A DNA stretch of 64,000 bases from Clostridiales bacterium. Lineage in GTDB: Bacteria > Bacillota > Clostridia > Saccharofermentanales > Saccharofermentanaceae. Positions 18,924 through 28,174 of this stretch are shown here, in pieces. Numbering within the stretch: the first letter of the stretch is position 1; each line of letters begins with the position of its first letter. A model generated the notes under the pieces. That model saw nothing but the letters and a program-made list of their open reading frames with translations. It did no database searches and was not told the DNA's origin. The stretch covers positions 31,303 through 95,302 of the forward strand of contig JAFZKB010000034.1 in the NCBI GenBank assembly GCA_017551865.1, in the 5' to 3' direction. The position numbers and the translations under genes are program-made.

Positions 18924-21612
18924 GACCGACGATCATATTCCCGCCTTCATCCTTAAAGTACGGGTATACCCAGTAGTAATTGTATTTTTCAGAAGAGGCA
19001 CTCTTATCGGTAAAAGTCGTGCCCTGGGTCGTCATGCCGACATATCCGTAAGGCTTTCCATCCACGATACCATAGATCAGATAACCGTCAGCATCCGGAC
19101 TTGCTGTCCACGTCAGTTTCACTCCGCCTTTGACAGAAGCCGCTCTGAGGTTGGTGACCGCTACGCAAACGCCCTTGGCAAAGACATACTTCGTGCAGCC
19201 ACCCGGGACCATCTTGCCGGATACGTTCTTGATATACGGGAAGACCCAGTAGAAATTGTAGTCATTCGCGATCGCATTTTTATCCGTATACGAGGTTCCC
19301 ATCGTAGTCATGCCCACATAACCGTATGAGCCGTTCTTCTGTCCGTAGATCAGATATCCTTCTGCTCCGGAACTTGCATTCCATGTGAGTGTCACTTTAT
19401 ACTTCCCGGCGGCCTGCGCCTTCAGCTCCGTGACGGCGGGCGGTGCGATATTCGGCACCGTGATCGTGAACGGTACTTTTGCCGACAGGACCGTATCCGA
19501 ACCGACGTTCCGGAAAGCCTCGACTTCATATTTGTACGTTTTTCCGTAAGCGATCGTCTGATCTTTGTAGGTGCGTGCCGTCTTGTCCGAGAGTGAGGCA
19601 AGAAGTGTGCCGTCGCGATAGATGTTAAATCCACTGACCAGAGAGGACGAATAACTCCAGCTGAGAGTCGTAAAGTCATTTCTTCCGGTAAAAGTCGCAT
19701 TCACATCTGTCGGATCTTCTGCGATCGGAGCTGGGATATCAATATAGTCCGATGAAATAGTTGTGGTGATCGGATTAGATCCAATGATGCGGTAGGTCTG
19801 GATCGTGATCTCATAGCATTTCCCATATTCCAGATTTTCAAAAGTGACGCTCCTTTTTGTTTTATCGACATCGAGGGACTCAACTAGTGTGTTGGCGTAG
19901 TAATCGATCAGTTCCACATAGAAGCCTCCCGCCGGAAGATCGTATTCCCAGGTAAAGGTCACACGGTTCGGCTCGCCATCGGTATACGTGGTTTCAAAGG
20001 TTTCGGGCGAGGGGATACCGGGGATATAGACAGTCGTCTGACATTTGCTTGAAACGGTCCCGCTGTCATTTCTGTATGCTTCGATGCTGTAAGTCATGGT
20101 GAACGAGTATTTGACAAGAGTTGTGTCGAGGCTTCTGGCTGAACCATCTGTGATGTTTTGCACGAGAACGGAATTGCCCGGGATTTCGTAATATACGTTA
20201 AAACCATCTGCCGTTCCTTCGTGATCCCAGGTAAGGTGGAGCAAACCTTCGTTATCGTCCCACACGGCCTGAAGGTTAGTGGGCGTCTGGATCTCTTTGT
20301 TTTCGTCAACATACGGGTCGCCCTCTTCGTCGATGTAGCGGACATAGTATTTGATGTGATACGACGAAACATTGCTGTCGTACTCACGGATGTTGTCGAT
20401 TGTTACGCATCCTCTGTGCTCAACGGATTCGAGAGCTTTCCCGTTACCGACATAGATCGCGACGTGATGGATCTCGTTCCAGTGTGTGCAGGAAGAATCC
20501 CCGCAGCCGATGAGCTGCCAGTAGAAAACATCACCTACACGCAGATCATCCAGCGTGATCTCTTTGCCGATCGAGTGATCCACGATGACGGCCTTGGCCT
20601 GCTGGTCGGAACTTGTCGGGACAGAGATGCCGATTTTTGCCAGTGCGCACTTGACGAAATATCCGCAGGAATAGCCGTCGTACATGTTGAGTGCATAAGG
20701 TTCGCCGAGAAGATCAAGCGCCTTGATGATGAGCTGGGCGCGCTTGGAAGATCCGAAACCGTCCTCGGCCACGACATTCGTCATCTTTCCGTCAGAACCG
20801 AAAGTATAGAGGATGTGCCCCTGATTGATCGTCTGGTTTTTCACGGCAGCACCGGTCTTCAGATCGAAATAGTAAAGATCTTTTCCGACCCCCTCAAGAC
20901 CGTAGTCCATAATGCCGGACTTTTCGGACAGGAAGAAGTAAAGCTCGCCGTTCCATTCCTGAAGTCCTGTTCTGTATCCGCCGGAAGATTCCGGATCAAA
21001 GTAATAGTAGTAGCCATCGTTGGCTTTGGCCACGCCGAGCAGAAGCTCGCCGGTCTCTTCATCGAAACAGTAGAGCTTGCCGCCGATGCTCTGTTTTCCG
21101 GTGAGCATTATGGCGCCTGCGGAAGGAGAAGAGAAATAGTATGTCTTTCCGTCTTCCGTGATCCATCCGGAGGCCATGCCTCCTTCCGGGAGAAAATAGT
21201 GCTTCCTGATAACACCGCCGGAATAGGTCACGGCGACGATGCCGGTCTGCATACGGAAAGTGACCGGATCGAAGTAATATGCTTTTCCGTCGATCGTCTG
21301 GCGTCCGGAAACAGCGACGCCGTTAGAGGGGTGGAAGTAGTATGTATTTCCTTCGATCGTCTGAAGACCGGTCAGATATTCTCCTGTCTCCGGATCATAG
21401 TAGCGGAAAGACGATCCGGCCGGAACGAATCCGGAATATCCGGCTTTTCCTGAGCCTTCTTCGTCGATTTCGATCCCCTGGTCTGCCGAAAAGCTGATGT
21501 CAGCCACCGGAAGATCCAGATCTGCGCGCAGATCTTTTCCCGCCGTAAAAAGGGAAACGGCGGAGACGAGGATTAGGAGGGTAAGACTTCCCCGTAATAT
21601 GTGTTTCATCAT
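18880..21612 (-). CDS. Secreted NlpC/P60-type hydrolase with wall-binding repeats and five Fn3 domains
   Basis: 910 residues. A signal peptide (about 1-30) is followed by about ten cell wall/choline-binding-type repeats (YYF..., TGLQTI, W/YxNGxxYYF pattern) through residue about 290. An NlpC/P60-like domain follows: catalytic Cys316 in YSCGYFVK, and His382/383 in HHVAIYVGNGK. Five fibronectin type III domains then run from about 440 to the end. Family members cut peptidoglycan stem peptides. The last domain is nearly identical to that of the neighbour at 21655, showing tandem duplication. The 3' end overlaps the convergent acyltransferase by 44 bp; the matching GKYTYGRAL ending in both paralogues shows that this overlap is real. 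AAGGAG lies 10 nt before the first ATG. Confidence 0.9.
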   Translation of the reverse strand: MMKHILRGSLTLLILVSAVSLFTAGKDLRADLDLPVADISFSADQGIEIDEEGSGKAGYSGFVPAGSSFRYYDPETGEYLTGLQTIEGNTYYFHPSNGVAVSGRQTIDGKAYYFDPVTFRMQTGIVAVTYSGGVIRKHYFLPEGGMASGWITEDGKTYYFSSPSAGAIMLTGKQSIGGKLYCFDEETGELLLGVAKANDGYYYYFDPESSGGYRTGLQEWNGELYFFLSEKSGIMDYGLEGVGKDLYYFDLKTGAAVKNQTINQGHILYTFGSDGKMTNVVAEDGFGSSKRAQLIIKALDLLGEPYALNMYDGYSCGYFVKCALAKIGISVPTSSDQQAKAVIVDHSIGKEITLDDLRVGDVFYWQLIGCGDSSCTHWNEIHHVAIYVGNGKALESVEHRGCVTIDNIREYDSNVSSYHIKYYVRYIDEEGDPYVDENKEIQTPTNLQAVWDDNEGLLHLTWDHEGTADGFNVYYEIPGNSVLVQNITDGSARSLDTTLVKYSFTMTYSIEAYRNDSGTVSSKCQTTVYIPGIPSPETFETTYTDGEPNRVTFTWEYDLPAGGFYVELIDYYANTLVESLDVDKTKRSVTFENLEYGKCYEITIQTYRIIGSNPITTTISSDYIDIPAPIAEDPTDVNATFTGRNDFTTLSWSYSSSLVSGFNIYRDGTLLASLSDKTARTYKDQTIAYGKTYKYEVEAFRNVGSDTVLSAKVPFTITVPNIAPPAVTELKAQAAGKYKVTLTWNASSGAEGYLIYGQKNGSYGYVGMTTMGTSYTDKNAIANDYNFYWVFPYIKNVSGKMVPGGCTKYVFAKGVCVAVTNLRAASVKGGVKLTWTASPDADGYLIYGIVDGKPYGYVGMTTQGTTFTDKSASSEKYNYYWVYPYFKDEGGNMIVGLTGKYTYGRALPLN

Positions 21613-21654
21613 AAAGGATCCGCTCCTTTCTTTCTTCCTGAAAAGATCCGTACG

Positions 21655-23511
21655 TTATTTCAGTGCGCGGCCGTAGGTGTACTTGCCGGTGAGACCGACG
21701 AACATCTGGGTCGTGCTTGCCGAACCCTTGTGGTATGGATATACCCAGTAGTAATTGTATTTGGAAGTAGAAGCCTTCTTGTCGATAAAGGTCGTACCCT
21801 GGGTCGTCATGCCGACATATCCGTACGGTTTTCCATCCACGATACCGTAGATCAGATAGCCATCGGCTTCGGGGCTTGCTGTCCAGGTCAGCTTAACGCC
21901 GCCCTTGACAGAGGAGGCCTTGAGATTAGTCACGGCCGTGCAGACGCCTTTGGCGAATACATATTTCGCGCAGGCGCCGGGATGCATCTGCCCGTTTTTA
22001 TCTTTCTTATAAGCGAAGACCCAGTAGAAGTTATAGTCGTTGGAGATCGCGTTCTTGTCCGTAAATGTGGTGCCGAGCGTGGTCATGCCCACATAGCCGT
22101 ACTGATTGTTCTTCTGTGCATAGATCAGGTAGCCGTCGGCATTAGAGACCTCGTTCCAGGTCAGTTTGACCTTGTACTTTCCTGCGGCGGATGCCTTCAG
22201 TCCTGTGACCGCAGCCGGTTTAATGTCGTCGATCTCATCAACGTACGGATCATTTGCTTCGTCGATATATCGGACATAGTATTCGATAGTGTAGGTAGAA
22301 TACTCACGGAGGTTATCAATGGTGACACATCCGCGGTGCTGGACAGACTCGAGGACTTTTCCATCACCGATATAAATGCCTACGTGGTGGATCTCTTCCC
22401 AGTGTTTGCAGTTTGGATCTGCGCAGTTATGCAGTTTCCAGTAGATGACATCACCCACGCGAAGCTGGCTTTCCGTGATGAGTTTCTTCGGCTGGCTCGT
22501 AACGATTGCCTTGGCCTGCTGGTCGGAACTTGTCGGGACATTGATATTGATATGGGACAGTGCCGTCTTAACGAAGAAACCGCAGGAGAACCCGCTTTCC
22601 TGTTCGAGTGCATACGGCTCGCCGAGATACGTAAGACCTGCGAGGATGAGCTTGGCTCTCTTTGAATTTTCATATCCTGTCTCTGCCTTGGCAGACGTCA
22701 TTTTTCCGTCGGATCCGAAAGTGTAGATGATGTGGCCGACGGTAACGGATTTATTCTTAACCGCAGCGCCGGTGGTCTTGTCGAAGAAGTAGAGCGCTTT
22801 TCCGATTCCGTCGAGACCGTAGTCCATGATGCCGGATTTTTCTTCGAGGAAGAAGTAGAGGTTGCCGTTCCATGTCTGAAGACCGTTGCGGACGCCTCCA
22901 TCCTCGTTGAAGTAGTAATAGAATCCATCGTTGGCCTTCGCTACACCGATCAGCTGTTCGCCGGTCACTTCATCGAAACAGTAGAGCTTGCCGTCGATGG
23001 TCTGCTTTCCGTAAAGCATGACCGCGCCGCTTTGCGGGGAGGAGAAGTAATACTTCTTGCCGTTGACCTTTGCCCAGCCGCTGAGTTTGCCGCCTTCTTT
23101 CAGAAAGTAGTGTTTTCTCTTCGTGTTGTTGCTGTAGGTGATCTCGATGATGCCGGTCATCTGGCGCTTCGTGGTCGGGTTGAAATAGTATTCTTTCCCG
23201 TCAATAGTCTGAAGACCTCCGAGTGCCAGACCGCTTCCCGGATAGAAATAGTAAGTATATCCGTCGATCGTCTGAAGGCCGGTCAGATATTCACCGGTAT
23301 TCGGATCGTAGTAACGGAAAGAATCGTTCATCTGGACGAATCCGGAATATCCGGCACGGGTATTGTCTTCACCGTCCATCGCGATCTCCGTCCCGGACGG
23401 GAGCGCATCATCTGCTCGAAGGATACGCGGAGCCGTCACGGAGAGGACCGCAGCGACGGACAGTGTGATGAGAAGTCCGGGAATTGAGAAATATAGTAAG
23501 TGTTTTTTCAT
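21655..23511 (-). CDS. Secreted NlpC/P60-type hydrolase with wall-binding repeats and two Fn3 domains
   Basis: 618 residues with the same order as the downstream paralogue: signal peptide (about 1-33), about nine YYF/TGLQTI wall-binding repeats to residue about 275, an NlpC/P60-like domain (Cys310 in FSCGFFVK, His in IHHVGIYIGDGK), and only two Fn3 domains before the same GKYTYGRAL ending. Compared with the 910-residue copy it lacks three internal Fn3 domains, so one gene gained or the other lost them after duplication. AAGGAG precedes the ATG by 8 nt. Only 42 bp separate it from the paralogue, without a terminator, so the two are probably one transcript. The likely role is wall remodelling or cell separation. 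Confidence 0.9.
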   Translation of the reverse strand: MKKHLLYFSIPGLLITLSVAAVLSVTAPRILRADDALPSGTEIAMDGEDNTRAGYSGFVQMNDSFRYYDPNTGEYLTGLQTIDGYTYYFYPGSGLALGGLQTIDGKEYYFNPTTKRQMTGIIEITYSNNTKRKHYFLKEGGKLSGWAKVNGKKYYFSSPQSGAVMLYGKQTIDGKLYCFDEVTGEQLIGVAKANDGFYYYFNEDGGVRNGLQTWNGNLYFFLEEKSGIMDYGLDGIGKALYFFDKTTGAAVKNKSVTVGHIIYTFGSDGKMTSAKAETGYENSKRAKLILAGLTYLGEPYALEQESGFSCGFFVKTALSHININVPTSSDQQAKAIVTSQPKKLITESQLRVGDVIYWKLHNCADPNCKHWEEIHHVGIYIGDGKVLESVQHRGCVTIDNLREYSTYTIEYYVRYIDEANDPYVDEIDDIKPAAVTGLKASAAGKYKVKLTWNEVSNADGYLIYAQKNNQYGYVGMTTLGTTFTDKNAISNDYNFYWVFAYKKDKNGQMHPGACAKYVFAKGVCTAVTNLKASSVKGGVKLTWTASPEADGYLIYGIVDGKPYGYVGMTTQGTTFIDKKASTSKYNYYWVYPYHKGSASTTQMFVGLTGKYTYGRALK

Positions 23512-23548
23512 GTTGGGAAATCTCCTTCCTTGTTATCGTTTCGACGTG

Positions 23549-24490
23549 TCAGGTCGTTTCTTTTTTCGTGCAGTTATCGAACAGCCAGGAGGCGTACCGC
23601 TGATATATGGCGTCTCTGCCGATCTCGTTATGCGGTTCGTGACGCATGCCGTGGCGGATATCGATCGTGACTTTATCCTGTCCGGAGGAGATCAGTCTGT
23701 TATAGATCTCCTGGGGAGCCTCGCCGTAATCCCCGACAGGATCTTCGTCTCCTGCGACCAGAAGGATCGGCTTATCCTTCGGGATCGATCCGTACCAGGA
23801 CTCGGTATTACAATCGGCAAGCAATGTGAAAAGATCGATGTAGGCCGAGTGGGTAAAGGTGAATGTGCAGAACGGGTCGCCGGTGTATTTCTTGACGACT
23901 TCCTTATCGTAGGAGATCCAGTCGGCACCTGTGAGCGGATCGTCGATCCTTTTTAAATAGGTGCGGTTGATGGTCTTTGCGATCATCTTCGCGGGCTTTT
24001 TATCGCCGACGAAAAAGCGCTGTATCTTCGCCAGTCTCTTCAGAGGTCCCAGAAGGGCATTGGAACGGGCGGTGCCGGAAAGGATAATGCCGGAACAGTC
24101 ATTGCCGTACTGTGCGTACCAGTTTCTGGCGATGAAAGATCCCATGGAATGACCGAAGATGACGTAGGGGATCTGCGGGTACTTTTCCTTCATGATACGG
24201 TGAAGTTTCTCCACATCCTCGACGAGGTGCTGGGCGCCGTCGTATCGCCCGAAGTATCCGAAGACACCGTCTTCCGGAACGCTCTGCCCGTGTCCCATGT
24301 GGTCCTCGCCACAGACGACGTATCCCTTATCGGCGAGATACTGTGCCAGATCGCTGTAGCGGCCCATGTATTCACACATGCCGTGGATGATCTGCACGAC
24401 GCCCTTCGGCGAAGTGGAAGGAGCCAGAGTGAAGTAGGAGATTGTGGTTTCTCCGTCTGAACCGATATACGTATTCCTCTCAAATGGCAT
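23549..24490 (-). CDS. Alpha/beta hydrolase, lysophospholipase/monoacylglycerol lipase type
   Basis: 313 residues, no signal peptide. The nucleophile elbow GHSMGSF and the oxyanion strand GVVQIIHGMCEYMGRY are typical of the serine aminopeptidase S33/lysophospholipase (PldB-like) family. The catalytic Asp (AGDEDPVGD) and His (GMRHEPHNE) are present near the C-terminus. It probably cleaves acyl groups from lysophospholipids or monoacylglycerols in the cytoplasm. It lies 37 bp upstream of the secreted hydrolase gene on the same strand and may be first in that operon. AGGGGGAT is the ribosome site. Confidence 0.88.
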   Translation of the reverse strand: MPFERNTYIGSDGETTISYFTLAPSTSPKGVVQIIHGMCEYMGRYSDLAQYLADKGYVVCGEDHMGHGQSVPEDGVFGYFGRYDGAQHLVEDVEKLHRIMKEKYPQIPYVIFGHSMGSFIARNWYAQYGNDCSGIILSGTARSNALLGPLKRLAKIQRFFVGDKKPAKMIAKTINRTYLKRIDDPLTGADWISYDKEVVKKYTGDPFCTFTFTHSAYIDLFTLLADCNTESWYGSIPKDKPILLVAGDEDPVGDYGEAPQEIYNRLISSGQDKVTIDIRHGMRHEPHNEIGRDAIYQRYASWLFDNCTKKETT

Positions 24491-24598
24491 ATGCCTATCC
24501 CCCTAAGCCTATTAATATATAAATTCATTATACACGAGGAAATGCGAAATACGAGTGCTTACAGGGTTTGGAAGGAATGAATTTGCAAATTGTTAACA

Positions 24599-24643
24599 GT
24601 TCACGCGAACGTGCTTGACAGTCGCGTGACCGTGTGATAATAT
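24599..24643 (+). promoter_or_regulatory. Promoter with palindromes before the DUF1836 operon
   Basis: A consensus TTGACA (24615-24620) is separated by 17 bp from TAATAT (24638-24643). Two imperfect palindromes, GTTCACGCGAAC (24599-24610) and GTCGCGTGAC (24621-24630), flank and overlap the -35 box, the place a repressor would bind. The first gene of the operon is itself a MerR-like regulator, so self-control is plausible. Confidence 0.65.
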
Positions 24644-24680
24644 ATCCTCAATCAGTCGATCTTACGAAAGGAGGCATCCT

Positions 24681-25205
24681 ATGAGTGAGTATTTACCGGG
24701 AACGCTGATCGCGGTTTCGAAGGAAAGACTTTCGAATGTCGATGAGATCCTGGATCCGATGTTCCTGATGGAAGGTATGCAGCTCCGCCAGATCACCCAG
24801 CTGATGGGGATCGAGGCGCACACGGTGCAGAACTGGGTCAAGCGCGGATTCGTGGATTCTCCGGTCAAGAAGTTTTACGACCGGGAACGCTTCGTGAGAC
24901 TGGCGATCCTTAATTACTTTAAGGATGTCTTCTCTCTGGAAGGGATCTTGTCCCTCCTTCGGATGGCGAATCAGGACAGCATCGTATATAGCTCGCTCTG
25001 CTCCCTGCTGGCGCTATCGCCGGTCGACCCGATCCGGGCGGAGACGAAGCTCAATGACATTATGGACCGGGTCATCGATCAGATGAAGTTCGACTACAGT
25101 AAGACGAGCCGTGAACAGGTAAAAAGACTTCTGACGATCCTTTATACAGCGCATCTTTCGATACTGCTGAAGAAGGAAGCCGAGAGACTTTTAACAGAGA
25201 TTTAG
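24681..25205 (+). CDS. DUF1836 regulator (MerR-like helix-turn-helix)
   Basis: 174 residues. The segment LRQITQLMGIEAHTVQNWVKRGFVDSP followed by YDRERFVRLAILNYFK is the winged-HTH layout of DUF1836 proteins, related to MerR. The family is found mainly in Firmicutes and its targets are poorly known. AAAGGAGGC lies 9 nt before the ATG. The NfeD-like gene begins 15 bp after the stop, so the regulator heads the flotillin operon, and probably controls it through the palindromes around the -35 box (inference). Confidence 0.85.
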   Translation: MSEYLPGTLIAVSKERLSNVDEILDPMFLMEGMQLRQITQLMGIEAHTVQNWVKRGFVDSPVKKFYDRERFVRLAILNYFKDVFSLEGILSLLRMANQDSIVYSSLCSLLALSPVDPIRAETKLNDIMDRVIDQMKFDYSKTSREQVKRLLTILYTAHLSILLKKEAERLLTEI

Positions 25206-25220
25206 GAAAGGAGAAAAGAG

Positions 25221-26315
25221 ATGGAATTTCTAATGAATTGGTTTGAAGCCATGAATCTGTATGAGCAGATCTTCGCGTGCATCGCGATCGTCTTCACCGC
25301 ACTTCTGATCTTCCAGTTCATTCTTCTGCTGATCGGCGCCGCATCCCATGCGGGCGGTGACCTGAACGGCCATGATATGGGCGGAGGCCACGGCCACGAT
25401 TTCGGTCACGGACACGATATGGATGTCGGACACGACGGAGATTTCGGTGGCGTACACGGAGACGTGGGACACGACTTCGGAGGACATGTGCACGGAGACT
25501 TCGGCCACAGCTTCGGACACGGAGATGTTGGCGGGATCCACGGAGATGTTGGCCATGATTTCGGCGGACACGATGTGGATGTCGGACATGATTTCGGAGG
25601 TCATGCACACGGCGATTTTGCCGGTGCGGACGTACACGACGGATCCGGATTCGGAGTCGATGGTAACGTACACGGATCATTTGACTACGACCACGATCTC
25701 GATACAGATACGCATGTGGGACAGCTGGTCCACGATTTCGGTGAAGTACAGGGAAGCGTCGTTGTCGATGTGCACTCCGGTGACATCTATCTGGCCGACG
25801 CGGCACCGCACGATCTGATGGTCAGAGGACCGGATGTCGGTATCCCGGACCAGGATCTTCCGGATGGAAGGACTTACGTGGATCGCGCAGACAAGCTCCA
25901 CGGCTCCGGTTTCAGAATGTTCTCGATGCAGGGCATCATCGCCTTCTTCTGCCTCTTCGGATGGACAGGTCTTGTCTTCCTGAAAGCAGGCATGACGGTA
26001 TTCCTTGCAGCACCGCTTGCATTCCTCTGCGGTTTCGTCGGAATGTTCTTGATGGCACTTGCGATGTGGGGTATGCTTAAAGCACAGTCTGATGGAACGC
26101 TCGACATAAGAAGAGCGCTCGGACTGGAGGGTGAGGTATATATCCCGATCCCCGGAAAGCGCGAACTTCCGGGTAAAGTGATGGTAAAGGTCCAGGACCA
26201 GCTTTCTGAATTTGATGCGGTCACGGACGATGAAGAAAAGCTTTCCACCGGGACACAGATCACGGTGATCGGCATTACAAAGGGTACAACACTGATTGTG
26301 ACCAAACATAACTAA
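25221..26315 (+). CDS. NfeD/YuaF-like membrane protein with long His/Asp/Gly-rich insert
   Basis: 364 residues. An N-terminal helix (about 13-40) is followed by roughly 125 residues of repeats of the type GHD(F/M/V)GGH with dozens of His and Asp residues. A more ordinary region, then two or three helices (about 232-290), and an OB-fold-like C-terminal domain (GLEGEVYIPIPGKRELPGKV...GTQITVIGI) follow, as in NfeD/YuaF proteins. NfeD proteins are partners of flotillins, and the flotillin gene is next (19 bp). The insert has the composition of a metal-binding (Zn, Ni or Cu) or pH-sensing segment and is not part of typical NfeD proteins. GGAAAGGAG is the ribosome site. Confidence 0.8.
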   Translation: MEFLMNWFEAMNLYEQIFACIAIVFTALLIFQFILLLIGAASHAGGDLNGHDMGGGHGHDFGHGHDMDVGHDGDFGGVHGDVGHDFGGHVHGDFGHSFGHGDVGGIHGDVGHDFGGHDVDVGHDFGGHAHGDFAGADVHDGSGFGVDGNVHGSFDYDHDLDTDTHVGQLVHDFGEVQGSVVVDVHSGDIYLADAAPHDLMVRGPDVGIPDQDLPDGRTYVDRADKLHGSGFRMFSMQGIIAFFCLFGWTGLVFLKAGMTVFLAAPLAFLCGFVGMFLMALAMWGMLKAQSDGTLDIRRALGLEGEVYIPIPGKRELPGKVMVKVQDQLSEFDAVTDDEEKLSTGTQITVIGITKGTTLIVTKHN

Positions 26316-26334
26316 GAAGTAGGAGGAAACGAAA

Positions 26335-28014
26335 ATGCCAATGAAATTAATGAATGTGATGTTGGCTGCCATGCCATTTGAGGTTATCTGCCTTTTAGTA
26401 GTAATCGCTCTTCTGGCATTCACTCTGTTGCTGATTTTCCTGTCAAGGTACAGAAAATGTCCGTCTGACCGAATCATGGTCATCTACGGTAAAGTCGGCA
26501 AGAACGCAGACGGATCTGCCCGCTCATCCAAGTGCATCCACGGTGGTGCTGCATTTGTTTGGCCGATCATTCAGTCGTATCAGTATTTGGACCTGACACC
26601 GATCTCGATCGCCGTTGACCTGAGATCTGCGCTGTCCCGTCAGAACATCCGTATCGACGTACCGTCTATCTTTACAGTCGGTATCTCTACCGAGCAGGGT
26701 GTTATGCAGAACGCAGCAGAACGTCTTCTCGGCCTGAAGCTTTCTGAGATCCAGGAACTCGCCAAGGACATCATCTTCGGTCAGCTCCGTCTGGTCATCG
26801 CTACGATGGACATCGAGGAGATCAACACCGACCGTGATAAGTTCCTTGAGGCTGTATCCAGAAACGTGGAGACAGAGCTTAAGAAGATCGGTCTTCGTCT
26901 GATCAACGTAAACGTAACGGATATTTCCGATGAGTCCGGATACATCAGCGCTCTTGGTAAAGAGGCAGCTGCAAAGGCGATCAACGACGCGAAGAAGAAC
27001 GTTGCTGAGAAGGAAAGAGACGGTTCTATCGGTGAGGCGATCGCCCAGAAAGATCAGCGTATCCAGGTTGCATCCGCAAACTCTGCCGCTATTCAGGGTG
27101 AGAACTCCGCGAAGATCGAAGTTGCCAATTCCGAGGCTATCCGCCGTGAGAAAGCCGCTGAGGCGATGAGACTTGCGATCGCAGCTGAGAAGGTCCAGGC
27201 CGCTAAGGCTTTGGAAGAAGCGTATGCCGCTGAAAAAGAAGCAGAACTTTCCCGTTCCGCTCGTGAAAAAGCAACTCTCGAAGCCGACGTTATCGTTAAG
27301 GCAGAGATCAATAAAAGAGAAGTTGAGCTCGCTGCTGAGGCAGAAGCTGAGAAGATCAGAAGACGTGCAGCCGGTGAAGCTGACGCTATCTACGCGAAGA
27401 TGGAAGCGCAGGCTCGTGGTATGCAGGAGATCCTCCAGAAGCAGGCCGCAGGTTTCGAGAAGATCGTGGCCGCAGCTGGTGGCGATGCCAAGAACGCAAT
27501 GATGCTCATGCTCGCCGACAAGATGGAAGACCTCATGAAGATCCAGGTAGAAGCGATCCGCGACCTGAAGATCGACAAGGTAACCGTTTGGGACAGTGGC
27601 GCCGGCGCAGGAAATGGCGACGGCAAAAGCTCTACCGCCAATTTCATCTCGGGCCTTATGAGAAGTGTTCCCCCGATGAACGAGATCTTCGAGATGGCCG
27701 GTATGAACCTGCCTGAGTTCCTCGGCAAGAAAATGGACGGAGCAGAAAGCGGCGAAGTCCTTCCTGCAGCATCTGTAAACAGAGTGGCTGCAAATGCGAA
27801 AGAAGTAAAGAATGTAGAAGCTCCGAAGGCAGCACCGGCTCCGGCCCCTGCTCCGAAGGTAGCCCAGGCTCCTGCTCCGGCACCGGCCCCGGCTCCGGCT
27901 CCGAAGGCAGCTCCTTCTGCACCTGCCGCCCCGGCTGCACCCGCTGCACCTGCAGCTCCGGAAAAGCCGATCCCGATCTGGGAGCAGGAATACACACCTC
28001 GCGATGAAGAGTAA
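26335..28014 (+). CDS. floT: Flotillin-like SPFH protein
   Basis: 559 residues. One N-terminal membrane helix (about 17-37) leads into an SPFH/PHB domain (about 40-220: RCPSDRIMV-type start, DLRSALSRQNIRIDVPSIFTVGI). A long Ala/Glu-rich coiled coil (about 220-370, repeated EAE/AEA) and a C-terminal region follow. Flotillins organise membrane microdomains. The order NfeD-like then flotillin matches the yuaF-yuaG pattern of Bacillus. The tail from about 490 is an unusual Ala-Pro repeat (APAPAP, AAPAAPAAP) ending EKPIPIWEQEYTPRDEE; a PIWE motif also occurs in the disordered protein at the window start. AGGAGG lies before the ATG. Confidence 0.93.
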   Translation: MPMKLMNVMLAAMPFEVICLLVVIALLAFTLLLIFLSRYRKCPSDRIMVIYGKVGKNADGSARSSKCIHGGAAFVWPIIQSYQYLDLTPISIAVDLRSALSRQNIRIDVPSIFTVGISTEQGVMQNAAERLLGLKLSEIQELAKDIIFGQLRLVIATMDIEEINTDRDKFLEAVSRNVETELKKIGLRLINVNVTDISDESGYISALGKEAAAKAINDAKKNVAEKERDGSIGEAIAQKDQRIQVASANSAAIQGENSAKIEVANSEAIRREKAAEAMRLAIAAEKVQAAKALEEAYAAEKEAELSRSAREKATLEADVIVKAEINKREVELAAEAEAEKIRRRAAGEADAIYAKMEAQARGMQEILQKQAAGFEKIVAAAGGDAKNAMMLMLADKMEDLMKIQVEAIRDLKIDKVTVWDSGAGAGNGDGKSSTANFISGLMRSVPPMNEIFEMAGMNLPEFLGKKMDGAESGEVLPAASVNRVAANAKEVKNVEAPKAAPAPAPAPKVAQAPAPAPAPAPAPKAAPSAPAAPAAPAAPAAPEKPIPIWEQEYTPRDEE

Positions 28015-28061
28015 GACAAATGATCTTCTAAGTTCCGCTTGAATAAAGCTGAAAAACGAAG

Positions 28062-28098
28062 GAAGCCGTCTCAGAAATGGGACGGCTTCTTTTTTTCC
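28062..28098. terminator. Terminator after the flotillin operon
   Basis: GAAGCCGTCTC / GGGACGGCTTC stem followed by eight T; it lies between convergent genes. Confidence 0.9.
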
Positions 28099-28174
28099 TT
28101 TTGGAAAAGGTCTGCCCCACGATCCGGCGTGTCCCGGCCCGCGGAAAAGATTCGGCGGATGGGATCTCGCGCGG

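Noticed and set aside
20158..21453. 431-residue plus-strand ORF opposite the NlpC/P60 gene
   Set aside because: The minus strand carries repeats, a signal peptide and catalytic motifs; the plus product is a shadow.
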